A DNA stretch of 64,000 nt from Chitinophaga sp. LS1 (GCF_034274695.1 NZ_CP128362.1:6512501-6576500), one strand, 5' to 3'. Numbered from the stretch's first letter, positions 36,903-45,979 are shown. Program-made: numbers and translations. The notes: generated by a model not told the origin, from the letters alone.

Positions 36903-39724
36903 TTTAATTCTTTATTTATCGGTTGTTGCCCTAATTTACGAAAAAGGTTTTCTGTAAAAACGCCAGGAATATTCTCATAAATCCTATAATACTTTCCTTC
37001 AATTTCTTTGAAATCAGGAGCCAATCCACTTAGCAGCATGATTGATTCTGAAAGCAGCCGCGGCAAAGGGGTCTCCGAGGGAATTGCAACCCGCTTTCGT
37101 TCATTATCAAATAAAATCACGTTCTTACTGATTTGTTTTAGAGAAAGGTATTTCCCCCAGTTTTTGTCCACCTGATAGCATTTACCAGCTTTCCAAAGTT
37201 TATTGTAGTAAGTGTATTCATTTAACTTATACTCAATTAGCGAGAATGTCTTGTCAAAAGCAGGTGCTTCATTTCTTTCGTAATTCAAATTCTCAGGATT
37301 AAAAATTCTCCTCGCCCAGCCATAATCATCCTCCTGGGTTTCCGTTAACTCACGTTCATATTCTTCAATGTTTGCAGAGAACAGTTGTAGGGCTATCTGT
37401 GGGAAATTATTCTGACTGAACTCTATTTTCATTTCATTAGCAAATGCTATAATATTTCTTTCCCCGGAGCCTTCTGTTCGTTTTCCAAATGCTTTAATTG
37501 TTATTGCATCAGGCAGAAGCAATTTTTCATTGGAAGAAAATTGCTTTGTGATTTCAACTTGTAGATGATGTTTGCCAGCGGTGGTAATTATTGATTTTAC
37601 AAGAGATAAATCTCTTGCCCCAATCAGTAGCACTTTTCTACCTTGATTAGAAGGGACGAAAATCAATTGTGGTGGATTTACCACAATTGATTTTGTTTCA
37701 TAATCGTAATCAAGAATTCCTGTATAGTCATAGAAATTCAGTGATGCTTTCTTGGCTCGTGTCAGGTTAAAATTGCCGGTTGTTGTCTTCTCTGCAAATT
37801 GCTTTGAATAATAAAACTCAAAAGCACGATAAAACTCTTCTGTTGTCAGGGAAGTTTTTAATGCAAGAAAACTTGAAAGCATATTCCCACAATGATTGTC
37901 ATACGCTGTCATTGTTATTTGCGAAGCAAGTTCTTCATTAATGCTAAGAAAAAGATTTTCCCAAGCACAAAAGTATCGTTGACTTGCCTTTGTCGGATTA
38001 ATAATATTACTGCCTAAACAATATTGTGCTGCTCCAATTTCAATATACTTTCCAAAAGAATCTCGCTTTGGCAATAGAAGACCGTCAACTTTTTTTGCCG
38101 AATCATCAGAACTAATAAGGTTGTAAGCGATCTCATTACCTGCAAAAACTTCTCCTTCTACTTTTATATGGAAGTCAATGTTTAGGAGAGTATCGACAGG
38201 AAGTGACCAACGGTTACTATTCGATAGCTTTCTCGTTAGAAAAATTTTGTCTTCAGTATTCCTGTACTGTATGTAAACTCTTTCGTTGCCATCTGAATTG
38301 TTGATTTCAACCTCTGGTAAAAAATCATTAATAAATGTTCTGAAATTTACTTTAAGCCCACCTATAAGTTCAATTCGCTTCTCCGTATAGAGAGTAAGCA
38401 GTGGAATGTCAGGATGGCTTTTTACCGGATTCAGAATTTTGAAAAGTACGTATCCCTCAGCCAAACCTTCCAAATCCTCCTGCCTGAAATTTCCGTTCCG
38501 AAAAGTTTTTCCCCATTCAAGTATTGCTTCCCGCTTCTCATCCTTACAAAGTAAAAACATCGGGTCTGTTTTTGAGAGTGTTTCTGTTTCAATCCAATAA
38601 CCAGTACTCAATTGATATGTTCCGGCACTTACAAACAACCTTATATCTTTTTTGGGAAATCTTGCAACCCATTTATTGAAATCATCTTTTAACTCAAATG
38701 GTTCTTTGAATTCAAGATTCAAAGTTCTTGACCAGCCATTCGTTTCATATAAGTTTTCGTAGCCAGCAAAATTTAAATCTTCGGGATAATCATTTGAAGA
38801 ATATATTCTAAATGAAAATAAAATCAATCCATCATTATTGTTCACCTTGATTTGCAAAAACAAAGGAGCAACAGTATAGTTTCTTTTTGTCCATTTTGAG
38901 GTGCCTTCTTCTTCATTCGCATGTGTTTCACCAGTCCATTTGTTGTACTCACGAATGATAATTTCAACTATAGATTGGCCTAACTCATTTGAATCGCTTC
39001 TTCTGATAAGTTCGATTACACTTTCCTTCAACCAAAGAATTTTCGCTCCATGCTTTAAAAGTAATTTCCTGAATTCTTCTTTTGAATAAGCAGAATCAGG
39101 AATTAAACCGGCTTCATAAAATAGTTCAGGAAGTTTATTGATTGCACTTGGAGATAATATACATTGCGAAAAAGGCTTACCTACATGAATCCAATTTTGG
39201 TTGCCAAATTTTTTTAGTTCAAAAATTCCAAGATCACAATTTCTTGCAATAATCGACCATTCTTCAAGTGCATTCCATAAGTGAGAGATAATTTGAAAAT
39301 TTGTAGTTCCAATTGATTGCTCTGTAAATTCATTCAGGATTTCGTACTTTTTAAAAAACACATTGACTTTGCCGTAATAATTTGTTGTATTGAAACGTTC
39401 ATCGTAAGTTTCTGTTAAAGGAATAATATAAAGAATAAGATATGCTATAAATGGTGGTGTTTCTATTCTATTCCAGTATGAAAAGAGTTCCTGAGGACGT
39501 GCTATTGGTGAATAAGGCGTTTTATAATTATTTCTCTCTTGTCCATCGTATTTGATTGCGAGGATAAAGTCAGCCCAAATTTCATCGTCTGATTTACTAT
39601 TAAAAAAAGATCTTGAATATTTGATCAGGTCTTGTTTTGTCAGATAGAACAAAATGTCACGACCCGCATTTTCGGGCTTGAAAAAAATCTTTGCTATATG
39701 TTCATTCCATTCTGAATAAGTCAT
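36899..39724 (-). CDS. 941-aa defence-operon protein, possible DruF-like subunit
   Basis: No enzymatic motif recognised. The N-terminal half is helical (MTYSEWNEHIAKIFF..), the middle beta-rich (LILFSFRIYSSNDYPEDLNF), the C-terminal half mixed. It overlaps the toxin gene upstream and the helicase gene downstream by 4 bp each (ATGA), so it is made in step with both. Large unassigned proteins occupy this place beside DruE in Druantia type II. A recognition or scaffold role is plausible, not shown. Confidence 0.6.
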   Translation of the reverse strand: MTYSEWNEHIAKIFFKPENAGRDILFYLTKQDLIKYSRSFFNSKSDDEIWADFILAIKYDGQERNNYKTPYSPIARPQELFSYWNRIETPPFIAYLILYIIPLTETYDERFNTTNYYGKVNVFFKKYEILNEFTEQSIGTTNFQIISHLWNALEEWSIIARNCDLGIFELKKFGNQNWIHVGKPFSQCILSPSAINKLPELFYEAGLIPDSAYSKEEFRKLLLKHGAKILWLKESVIELIRRSDSNELGQSIVEIIIREYNKWTGETHANEEEGTSKWTKRNYTVAPLFLQIKVNNNDGLILFSFRIYSSNDYPEDLNFAGYENLYETNGWSRTLNLEFKEPFELKDDFNKWVARFPKKDIRLFVSAGTYQLSTGYWIETETLSKTDPMFLLCKDEKREAILEWGKTFRNGNFRQEDLEGLAEGYVLFKILNPVKSHPDIPLLTLYTEKRIELIGGLKVNFRTFINDFLPEVEINNSDGNERVYIQYRNTEDKIFLTRKLSNSNRWSLPVDTLLNIDFHIKVEGEVFAGNEIAYNLISSDDSAKKVDGLLLPKRDSFGKYIEIGAAQYCLGSNIINPTKASQRYFCAWENLFLSINEELASQITMTAYDNHCGNMLSSFLALKTSLTTEEFYRAFEFYYSKQFAEKTTTGNFNLTRAKKASLNFYDYTGILDYDYETKSIVVNPPQLIFVPSNQGRKVLLIGARDLSLVKSIITTAGKHHLQVEITKQFSSNEKLLLPDAITIKAFGKRTEGSGERNIIAFANEMKIEFSQNNFPQIALQLFSANIEEYERELTETQEDDYGWARRIFNPENLNYERNEAPAFDKTFSLIEYKLNEYTYYNKLWKAGKCYQVDKNWGKYLSLKQISKNVILFDNERKRVAIPSETPLPRLLSESIMLLSGLAPDFKEIEGKYYRIYENIPGVFTENLFRKLGQQPINKELK

Positions 39725-40524
39725 AGCTTCAATTTCTTTAAAGGTCTCTGGACTTCTCTTTCCACCTGCTCAAAATCGGGCAAATCCTTTATCTGTTCCG
39801 CAAGTGAATTTTTCCAACGTCCTTTATATTGTGGCAAGCGTTCCTGTAGCTTTGCTGGAAAATCAGCTGTTTTCAGATTTTTGCTTTTGCATTTCTGGCT
39901 AAATTCATTCAGGTAATGTCCGGCTTCCATTTTTTCAACTTCCAGCAAATACCAGATGTCGTAAAAATCCCGTGCTGCCATTCGCTGCATTACAGAACGC
40001 ATCTTTTCTACAAGCACTTCTTCCAACGAATAGCATAATAATTCGTATGCTTCTAAATCAGTATAACCAATAAGCACAGGCATTCTCACGGGTTCAAATG
40101 CTAATACTTCGCTCCTCGAAATGTCAACCTTTACTTTCTTGTTAGCACCTTGTCCACCTAAGGGGCCAACATAGCTAATATAAAAGTTTATTCCCCCATC
40201 TTCATGCTCATTATTATCTATTATTCCTAATGGGATGTTTGCCTCTTCTTTTATATAATCAAATGCTTCTTTAAACCATTCAAAAATTTGATCGTTGGTC
40301 ACTGTATCGTCCAATAAAGTAAAGTCCAGGTCTTCAGAGAACCGGTAATCTTCAAAATAGACTTTCTTCAATACTGTGCCACCCTTAAACACAATCACTT
40401 TGGAAAGTTGCTGATGTTGGGAAACTCCTTTTAATATCCATGAAAGCACATAATCCTTTTCTATCTGCTGGTCTCGTACCCCTGTTTCCCTTGCTTTTTG
40501 TTGTATTTCGCCTGGTTTAATCAT
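39721..40524 (-). CDS. abiEii: AbiEii-family nucleotidyltransferase toxin
   Basis: 267 aa. The nucleotidyltransferase motifs are clear: KVIVFKGGTVLKKVYF (GG at 48-49) and DYRFSEDLDFTLLDD (61-75). Later KVKVDISRSE supplies the third acidic residue, and EVLVEKMRSVMQRMAARDFYD is the conserved helix. AbiEii toxins add nucleotides to tRNA acceptor ends and halt growth when the antitoxin fails. The gene overlaps its antitoxin gene by 4 bp upstream and the 941-aa gene by 4 bp downstream. Confidence 0.93.
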   Translation of the reverse strand: MIKPGEIQQKARETGVRDQQIEKDYVLSWILKGVSQHQQLSKVIVFKGGTVLKKVYFEDYRFSEDLDFTLLDDTVTNDQIFEWFKEAFDYIKEEANIPLGIIDNNEHEDGGINFYISYVGPLGGQGANKKVKVDISRSEVLAFEPVRMPVLIGYTDLEAYELLCYSLEEVLVEKMRSVMQRMAARDFYDIWYLLEVEKMEAGHYLNEFSQKCKSKNLKTADFPAKLQERLPQYKGRWKNSLAEQIKDLPDFEQVEREVQRPLKKLKL

Positions 40525-41342
40525 GTGTATATAGCAGATTTAATTGTTTCCGATTCCAGATTTTGCTGAATACTCCATCTGCTTAGCATTTTACCTGACT
40601 TTGGTAATTCAGTATCCAATAAGATGTAAGAGGCTGTTTTCTCTTTTAACAATTCTTCTATAATAATATGATTAATGTCCAGTACTTCTAAGAGAAACCC
40701 TAATCTTTTAATTACAGCTTGTGATTTAAACTTCCTTGTATATTCAAGTAACTTATCAAACTTGATTTGATCTTTTGAAATATTAATTGCCCTTGCAACC
40801 TCTACTATGCCACCGGCATAATCTGGCTTGAATAAGCAATCAATAATCGTTTTTTCAAGGTCGGAACACTGGACCTTATTGAAATTATCTATCCAAACTT
40901 TCTTTGCGCCAAAAAAATGATCTTCATTGTGATATATAAATTGGAAGGGAATATTTTTAATCTTAATGATAGAAGGCCGTAGTTGTTTTGAAACAACGAT
41001 TTGTTCTTTTAAGGATGGCTGCGTAATAAGATTGTGGATATGAAGCGCTGAGTAATATCCTATGTAATAATCGGCATTATTAACCAGAAATCCCGCTATT
41101 GTATGCCAGTCAGGCATGAACGTTTCTGCATCAGCCTCATAAGGTATAATATAATATACTCCTTCTTTGAGCCGCATTAGTAATCCCCGCCGGGTCATAT
41201 CACTAAGCAATTGTTTTACCGCATTTTCCTTTGAATCAGGCAGGGCTTGAAATGCTTCCGTATATTCAAAGCATACCCTACCTTTCCTATTAAAGTAAGA
41301 TAATAGTTCGTTAGATTGCGTTGATATGTACTTATTCTTCAT
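40521..41342 (-). CDS. abiEi: AbiEi-family antitoxin and repressor
   Basis: 273 aa. N-terminal winged helix (ALPDSKENAVKQLLSDMTRRG then RLKEGVYYIIPY), then the AbiEi C-terminal domain (HTIAGFLVNNADYYIGYYSA, YHNEDHFFGAKKVWI, DLEKTIIDCLFKPDYAGG). Antitoxins of this type neutralise AbiEii and repress their own operon. It is the first gene of the eight-gene operon, so repression would reach all downstream defence genes. A pair of direct repeats upstream (41,351 and 41,424) are candidate operators. Confidence 0.92.
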   Translation of the reverse strand: MKNKYISTQSNELLSYFNRKGRVCFEYTEAFQALPDSKENAVKQLLSDMTRRGLLMRLKEGVYYIIPYEADAETFMPDWHTIAGFLVNNADYYIGYYSALHIHNLITQPSLKEQIVVSKQLRPSIIKIKNIPFQFIYHNEDHFFGAKKVWIDNFNKVQCSDLEKTIIDCLFKPDYAGGIVEVARAINISKDQIKFDKLLEYTRKFKSQAVIKRLGFLLEVLDINHIIIEELLKEKTASYILLDTELPKSGKMLSRWSIQQNLESETIKSAIYT

Positions 41343-41350
41343 ATACCGAT

Positions 41351-41437
41351 AGTCAGCTTAAACCTGATTACAATGATATGAAATATCTTTTAAAATTGAT
41401 AAAACTGCTTTTTGTATCAACACAGTCAGCTTTAAAC
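41351..41437 (-). promoter_or_regulatory. Direct-repeat pair upstream of abiEi, candidate operators
   Basis: AGTCAGCTTAAAC at 41,351-41,363 and AGTCAGCTTTAAAC at 41,424-41,437 are the same motif with one extra T, 73 nt apart. The first is 8 bp from the abiEi start. No convincing TAnnTTTG box was seen between them. Confidence 0.45.
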
Positions 41438-41562
41438 TAACTATTCATCTATGAAACATAATTCACAAAACTACCATTTAGCCCTATGATATCAGATTAG
41501 TTTATCTGCTTTTGAATCATTTTGATGAATAGGAACCGTTGTTATGGACTTGATTTAATGAA

Positions 41563-41588
41563 AAGCCATCTGCAAAGTGAGATGGCTT
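41563..41588 (-). terminator. Hairpin after the micro-gene
   Basis: A 9-bp perfect stem (AAGCCATCT with AGATGGCTT) and an 8-nt loop. It resembles the hairpin after the XRE gene at 41,834. Confidence 0.5.
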
Positions 41589-41612
41589 AAATAAAAATAT
41601 TAAATTTCTGCG

Positions 41613-41723
41613 TTATTTCTTCTTTTCTGCTAACATCTTATCTAACTCATAGTCATCAAGCATCAGCATAAAATCAATCTGCTTTTGCGTTAGATTCTCT
41701 GAGATATATGTACTTCTTGCCAT
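41613..41723 (-). CDS. 36-codon ORF sharing the tail of the XRE regulator
   Basis: MARSTYISENLTQKQIDFML, then DDYELDKMLAEKKK. The last eight residues (KMLAEKKK) and the following hairpin match the end of the XRE gene at 41,885. Probably a decayed tandem duplicate or a short related peptide; no function is claimed. Confidence 0.35.
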   Translation of the reverse strand: MARSTYISENLTQKQIDFMLMLDDYELDKMLAEKKK

Positions 41724-41833
41724 TACCTTTTGTTTGGTGTTAGACCCCTAATAGCGGGGTTTATCTCATCTTAAAAGGTAAATATATCAATTTGGTCGAC
41801 TTTCAAATAGGTTAACCTATTAATTAAAAAAAG

Positions 41834-41860
41834 CCACCTACACTCTCTGTAGATGGCTCT
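41834..41860 (-). terminator. Terminator of the XRE gene
   Basis: Stem AGCCACCTACA with TGTAGATGGCT (one mismatch), followed by seven T on the minus strand, 25 bp past the stop codon. Confidence 0.7.
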
Positions 41861-41884
41861 TTAAATATCATTAAAACTTTGCTT

Positions 41885-42298
41885 TTATTTTTTCTTCTCT
41901 GCCAACATCTTCTCCAGCAAAGCAATCTTTTCTCTCTCACTTTTCAATAGAGCCTCATATAATCTTTTATTTTCCTCCATTGCTTCTACCCATCTATCGA
42001 TTGGATTGAATACTGGTTTATAATTAATAGCTGCGTTGTCGTTAAAATTACAAGCGATATTATTAATTGCCGCATCCTCATTAAAATTCTTAATAGCATC
42101 TACAGGCACCTTCAACGTTTTTGCAATCTGTTCCAGTTGCTCTGGTTCAATCGTTTCTTTGGTTTCCAGTAAAGAAATACTCTGCTGGCTGATATTAAGG
42201 GCATCGGCTAACACATCCTGTTTGATATGCAGGATTTCTCTAAGGCGTTTTACCGCACGTCCCTGGTGTACTTTTTCAGGCATACTGGTAGTTGTCAT
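41885..42298 (-). CDS. XRE-family HTH regulator with C-terminal coiled coil
   Basis: About 137 aa from the ATG at 42,298 (a start at 42,325 is less likely). The HTH_3 domain is RLREILHIKQDVLADALNIS, then QQSISLLETKETIEPEQLEQ. A linker leads to a C-terminal coiled coil (RWVEAMEENKRLYEALLKSE). Such proteins in Bacteroidota islands usually control element genes. It is divergent from the kinase gene at 42,557, and transcribed toward the defence operon but separated by a terminator. Confidence 0.85.
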   Translation of the reverse strand: MTTTSMPEKVHQGRAVKRLREILHIKQDVLADALNISQQSISLLETKETIEPEQLEQIAKTLKVPVDAIKNFNEDAAINNIACNFNDNAAINYKPVFNPIDRWVEAMEENKRLYEALLKSEREKIALLEKMLAEKKK

Positions 42299-42556
42299 AG
42301 TCGCAAATATATTGAAAACTAACAATTTGGTATTATACTAATTCCGGCTTGTAAGGTACAAGTGAGCATCCTTAACCAACCCATCGGTAAAATACAACAT
42401 TTTTTTATTAACGCACAGGCTTGCTTGGTGGGCTACGGCCTGGCAGGGCGGTAATTTACCTTCCGGATACAGTAACCAACAACAGATTTGAAGTAAAATA
42501 CACTATAAGGCCGTTTTGGACAAGAACCACCTATTCACACTATAAATCTACCATCT

Positions 42557-43300
42557 ATGCCAAAAATAGTAGAAAACAACACCTTAGCGCCGGATTACCC
42601 GCTCGCCCTTCCCAACCCGGAAACCACCTCCCTGCAAACCATCGAGCTATTCCTCGGCATGTTCGCCCATGAACTCCGCAGCCAGGTAGCCGGAACTGTA
42701 CAGGTATGCCGGTATATAAGGGAAGGTAAGAATAAGGACATTTACCTGCGGGCGTTGGATAGGGCTACCCTTGATACCCTGCTTGTGCTGGACAATATGC
42801 TCACCACCGTAAAAATTAGGGCCGGTAAGCTGGATATTACCACTGTAAACGAATCTTTCCAATTCAAGGCATGGATACACCCGCTGATACGGTCATTTGA
42901 CGATGCTGCCGCCATACAGCGAAAAGACATCAACCTGACGCTCTACCCATCACTGGAAGAGGCTTTTATCACCACAGATAAGGTAAAATTGGGCCAGATT
43001 ATCCAAAACCTACTCACCAACGCCCTTAAATTCAGCTATCCGAATACCTGTATAGCAGTAAAATGCCATATCCTGCTGGCAGGATTGACCATCCAGGTAA
43101 TCAATCAGGGCATGGGCATTCCTCCGGGGAAAGCCGCCACCTTATTTGACCCCTATGAACAGCTTGATAAAGGGTTGGCTGGTTCCGGGTTGGGGTTATA
43201 CCTAAGCCGGTTATACTCGCAGGCTTTGGGCGGCTCCCTGACTGTAAAGAGCAATCATGGGAATACCGTTTTTACGCTAACAATACCCGTTTACCGTTAA
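42557..43300 (+). CDS. Soluble sensor histidine kinase of the island
   Basis: 247 aa, without membrane helices or a sensor domain. H-box FLGMFAHELRSQVAG with His38, N-box IIQNLLTNALKFS, G1 INQGMGIPPGKA and G2 GLAGSGLGLYLSRLYSQALGG (read in two parts). Kinases of this short type occur in Bacteroidota mobile elements, often near regulatory genes. No partner receiver protein is in the window. The last codons form one of the GTTTACCGTTA motifs seen in neighbouring spacers. Confidence 0.88.
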   Translation: MPKIVENNTLAPDYPLALPNPETTSLQTIELFLGMFAHELRSQVAGTVQVCRYIREGKNKDIYLRALDRATLDTLLVLDNMLTTVKIRAGKLDITTVNESFQFKAWIHPLIRSFDDAAAIQRKDINLTLYPSLEEAFITTDKVKLGQIIQNLLTNALKFSYPNTCIAVKCHILLAGLTIQVINQGMGIPPGKAATLFDPYEQLDKGLAGSGLGLYLSRLYSQALGGSLTVKSNHGNTVFTLTIPVYR

Positions 43301-43334
43301 ATCATCACCTCATTACTGTACTAAAACTTTACCT

Positions 43335-44249
43335 ATGCGCAATAACCTGCCCCACTTGTCCAAACTACAGATCACCCAACTGGCAAAACTCATTGAAAAA
43401 ATACTCCGGGCGATGCAGCCAGAACTCATTCTCTGTTTAGGCAGTCGCACCACCACCATGCAGGATTGGAGTTGTTTTTGGGAGGAAGAAGGCTATCGTC
43501 AAACCGTATTTCCCACTACCTACGATTTATTGATCCTGACCGGTGAGGATGAAAAAAGGGCCGATCATGAGCTGATCCAGTTGATAGAGCAACAGGCCGG
43601 GCCACTGGCCTGTGAGGTAACCTGCATGATACAGCCATCCCATACTTTTTATGAAGGGCTGGAAAAAGGCTACCGTTTTGATACGACCGTTTACCGTAAA
43701 GCCGTAGGTGTTTACAGCAATGGCAGGCAGCTGTTGCCAGTCCTTCCGGCAGAACCGGAACCGCAAGCCCTCAAAGGCAAAATAGAAGACCACTGGAACC
43801 GGTGTTTTACGATAGCCCAACGCTTTTTCAAGGCTGCAACCGACTGCCAGCAGGATAACTGGCCGGAACAGGCGGCTTTTAACCTGCACCAGTCTACCCA
43901 ACACGCCTGCATGGCCCTGTTAAGGGTTTTTACCGGCTACCGGTCTACAACCCATAACCTCTCGCGGTTACTGGCATTGATAGAAAATTTCAGCTTTGAG
44001 CTTTCCATTATCTTTCCGTGCCTTACCAAAGAAGAAAAGGAGTTATTCAACCTGTTGAACCGGGCTTATTCCGATGCCCGTTATAAGGAACACTACACGA
44101 TCTCTGCGGAAAAAGTAACCATACTAACAGAGCGGGTGCAGGAGTTGCTTATGGTCGCAGAGATGCTTTACAAAAACAGGCAGGAACAATTGGCAGCAAC
44201 ACAGGCGCTTGTATTTCCTATAAAACCCAGCCATGAAAAACAGGCGTAA
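43335..44249 (+). CDS. Nucleotidyltransferase-like plus HEPN-domain protein
   Basis: 304 aa. The N-terminal half (about 25-150) resembles a minimal nucleotidyltransferase: LILCLGSRTTT, then TYDLLILTGEDE. The usual GS..D-x-D acidic triad is not complete, so it may be inactive. The C-terminal half (about 155-290) is a helical HEPN domain with DHWNRCFTIAQRFFKAA, AFNLHQSTQHACMALLRVF and YSDARYKEHY. Such proteins are common in Bacteroidota elements. It overlaps the next gene by 17 bp. Confidence 0.7.
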   Translation: MRNNLPHLSKLQITQLAKLIEKILRAMQPELILCLGSRTTTMQDWSCFWEEEGYRQTVFPTTYDLLILTGEDEKRADHELIQLIEQQAGPLACEVTCMIQPSHTFYEGLEKGYRFDTTVYRKAVGVYSNGRQLLPVLPAEPEPQALKGKIEDHWNRCFTIAQRFFKAATDCQQDNWPEQAAFNLHQSTQHACMALLRVFTGYRSTTHNLSRLLALIENFSFELSIIFPCLTKEEKELFNLLNRAYSDARYKEHYTISAEKVTILTERVQELLMVAEMLYKNRQEQLAATQALVFPIKPSHEKQA

Positions 44250-44634
44250 AAGAAAGCCATCTGCCAGCTTCAACAGGAACGGCTTGGCAATATCCATAGA
44301 GATAGACATGCCTGACGCATTTTCAACCGCCTGCCGTCAATTTCATGTAGGCAAACAGGAGGCATTGCAATTTTTTGCAGATCACCTCCTGTTTGCAGCG
44401 TACGTGCTGAAAGAAACAGGCGATATATACTCGATGACTACAACTGTTTTTGCCGCTTATACAAATACACTGTCCCAGACACCTATAGCAAACGAAGCCA
44501 AACGGCAGATCTGCATAAAATACACCAAACAGGTGATCGCGATATTGTCAGGCAACGAACAGTCGGTAAGCTACACCGCGACAATGAAAGAATGGTATGA
44601 AAAGCTACATCAAAATGATCAATACAATAGCTGA
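44233..44634 (+). CDS. Island-specific hypothetical protein
   Basis: 133 aa, basic head (MKNRRKRKPSASFNRNG) then a helical domain including ALQFFADHLLFAAYVLKETG. Its 44,634 stop overlaps the start of the next gene by one base (TGATG). The 70-aa product of that gene has a similar segment (EVLQFYVNHVSVNGFLEND), so the two may be related. No known family. Confidence 0.6.
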   Translation: MKNRRKRKPSASFNRNGLAISIEIDMPDAFSTACRQFHVGKQEALQFFADHLLFAAYVLKETGDIYSMTTTVFAAYTNTLSQTPIANEAKRQICIKYTKQVIAILSGNEQSVSYTATMKEWYEKLHQNDQYNS

Positions 44635-44846
44635 TGAAAAAGACGTTTAAGATACGGCACACACATGACAGCTATATAATGACATCCCTTACGCAATGTT
44701 CCTTACAGGAAGTGTTACAGTTTTACGTTAATCACGTATCGGTAAACGGTTTTCTGGAGAATGATGATGCTATAACAGAAAAAGCAACCCGTGTATTTTT
44801 ATCTTTTACGCCAAAGTCGACAGGCGAAGAAGACCTTCCTGATTAA
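44634..44846 (+). CDS. Small island-specific hypothetical protein
   Basis: 70 aa, coupled to the upstream gene by a one-base overlap. The segment CSLQEVLQFYVNHVSVNGFL echoes the middle of the upstream protein. Unrecognised. Confidence 0.55.
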   Translation: MKKTFKIRHTHDSYIMTSLTQCSLQEVLQFYVNHVSVNGFLENDDAITEKATRVFLSFTPKSTGEEDLPD

Positions 44847-44912
44847 CCGGTTTGTAACCTCTAAATAAGGGAAGCTGGTAGCATTATTGACATTTTTTAT
44901 TATATTAGTTTC

Positions 44913-45758
44913 ATGCCTATAAAACAACCTGCCACAAACCCGCCCCGCATGCACATTGTCCCTTTACTGGTAGAACGCTTTTTTGAGGATTATGACGCAG
45001 CCGTTCAACCGTATCCACTGCCGCAGCAACTGGAATTAACAGAACACCTGCTGCATGTGTTAACGATTTTCCGGAAGTATCAGCCGGATGAACAGGAAAG
45101 TATTTTCGCTCAATACCGGGAAAAAGAGGAAGCCTTATTGAAAAAATACGGTAAAACGATAAAGCCCTATTTTGACAGGCAGTTTAATGGGTATTTCTAT
45201 TTTAGAACGGTATTAGCGGAGAAAGGCATTTTTGAACAGGAGGTATTCAATAATTTACCCGGAGATCAGCAGGGTTTAACGTTAGACGAGACTCACCAGT
45301 TTATCCAGGTCTGCCATAATAGCCTGTCTAACGCCAAAATTTTCCTGTACCTGCAAATGGAGCCCGAAGGGGCAGCGGCTGTTGTACCGGAACCAGCAGA
45401 GCCGGATAATGAAATGACCAAAGCCCGCCAGTTATTAGCCATCTTCTACCTGCTGAAAACAAGTTTTGCTATAGAGCACCGGGATACGCATTCTGTCAGC
45501 GCCGTTGCGCAGTTGGTGCATTTGCTCACGGGTACTAAGTTCACCACCACGCAGAACTCCGACATCTACAAGAAATACACCAGCATGCCTAACTACAATA
45601 AGGGCGAGCAGTTGATAGCAGACCTACAATTTATACAGCCTTATTTTAACCGGCTGAACATGCAGGAGGCTGTGCAATTAATTGAGGAAGAAATCAATAG
45701 GGCCATCAAAGACCTGCCAGCGGGAGCCAGGAATAAATACCGTAATAAAGAGATATAA
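44913..45758 (+). CDS. Element protein with a C-terminal domain shared with the 60,655 gene (RteC-like, tentative)
   Basis: 281 aa. The N-terminal 160 residues are helical. The C-terminal part (AIFYLLKTSFAIEHRDTHS, LVHLLTGTKFTTTQNSDIYK, LIADLQFIQPYF) aligns by eye with the end of the 219-aa protein at 60,655 in the second island. It also recalls the C-terminal region of RteC-type conjugation regulators, though this is weak. The pattern (two islands, one domain) suggests an element-maintenance role. A terminator follows at 45,801. Confidence 0.5.
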   Translation: MPIKQPATNPPRMHIVPLLVERFFEDYDAAVQPYPLPQQLELTEHLLHVLTIFRKYQPDEQESIFAQYREKEEALLKKYGKTIKPYFDRQFNGYFYFRTVLAEKGIFEQEVFNNLPGDQQGLTLDETHQFIQVCHNSLSNAKIFLYLQMEPEGAAAVVPEPAEPDNEMTKARQLLAIFYLLKTSFAIEHRDTHSVSAVAQLVHLLTGTKFTTTQNSDIYKKYTSMPNYNKGEQLIADLQFIQPYFNRLNMQEAVQLIEEEINRAIKDLPAGARNKYRNKEI

Positions 45759-45766
45759 CTGGTAGC

Positions 45767-45961
45767 GTTTACCGTTACCTAAAGCAACTGTTTACCGTTA
45801 AGCCATATTGCCAAAGCAGGCAGTATGGCTTTTTTTATGCCACTACCGGCAATTTTTCCAGAGAATAGGTATCCCTATAGGGGGAGCCTCCCCGCTCCAT
45901 TCGATCTCATCTTTGTATCACGAACCGTAAACGTAAAACAACGATCGGTTTAACGGTAAAC
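45767..45961. repeat. GTTTACCGTTA motifs in the spacer
   Basis: Copies at 45,767-45,777, 45,790-45,800 and, inverted, 45,951-45,961 (TAACGGTAAAC). Others lie at 43,289-43,299 and, with one change, 46,703-46,713. All are at gene ends or in spacers of this half of the island. Confidence 0.5.
45801..45830 (+). terminator. Strong intrinsic terminator
   Basis: A 12-bp stem (AGCCATATTGCC with GGCAGTATGGCT, one mismatch) followed by T7, 43 bp after the 281-aa gene. Confidence 0.8.
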
Positions 45962-45979
45962 AATAAATGTCTTGTTATC

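Noticed and set aside
30789..39724. Many plus-strand frames of 60-130 codons opposite the helicase and 941-aa genes
   Set aside because: They are antisense shadows without coding character, promoters or family features.
26479..41342. DISARM or BREX system
   Set aside because: There is no phospholipase-D-like DrmC, no PglZ or BrxC-like protein, and the helicase carries the DUF1998-like part in one 2037-aa chain, which fits DruE better.
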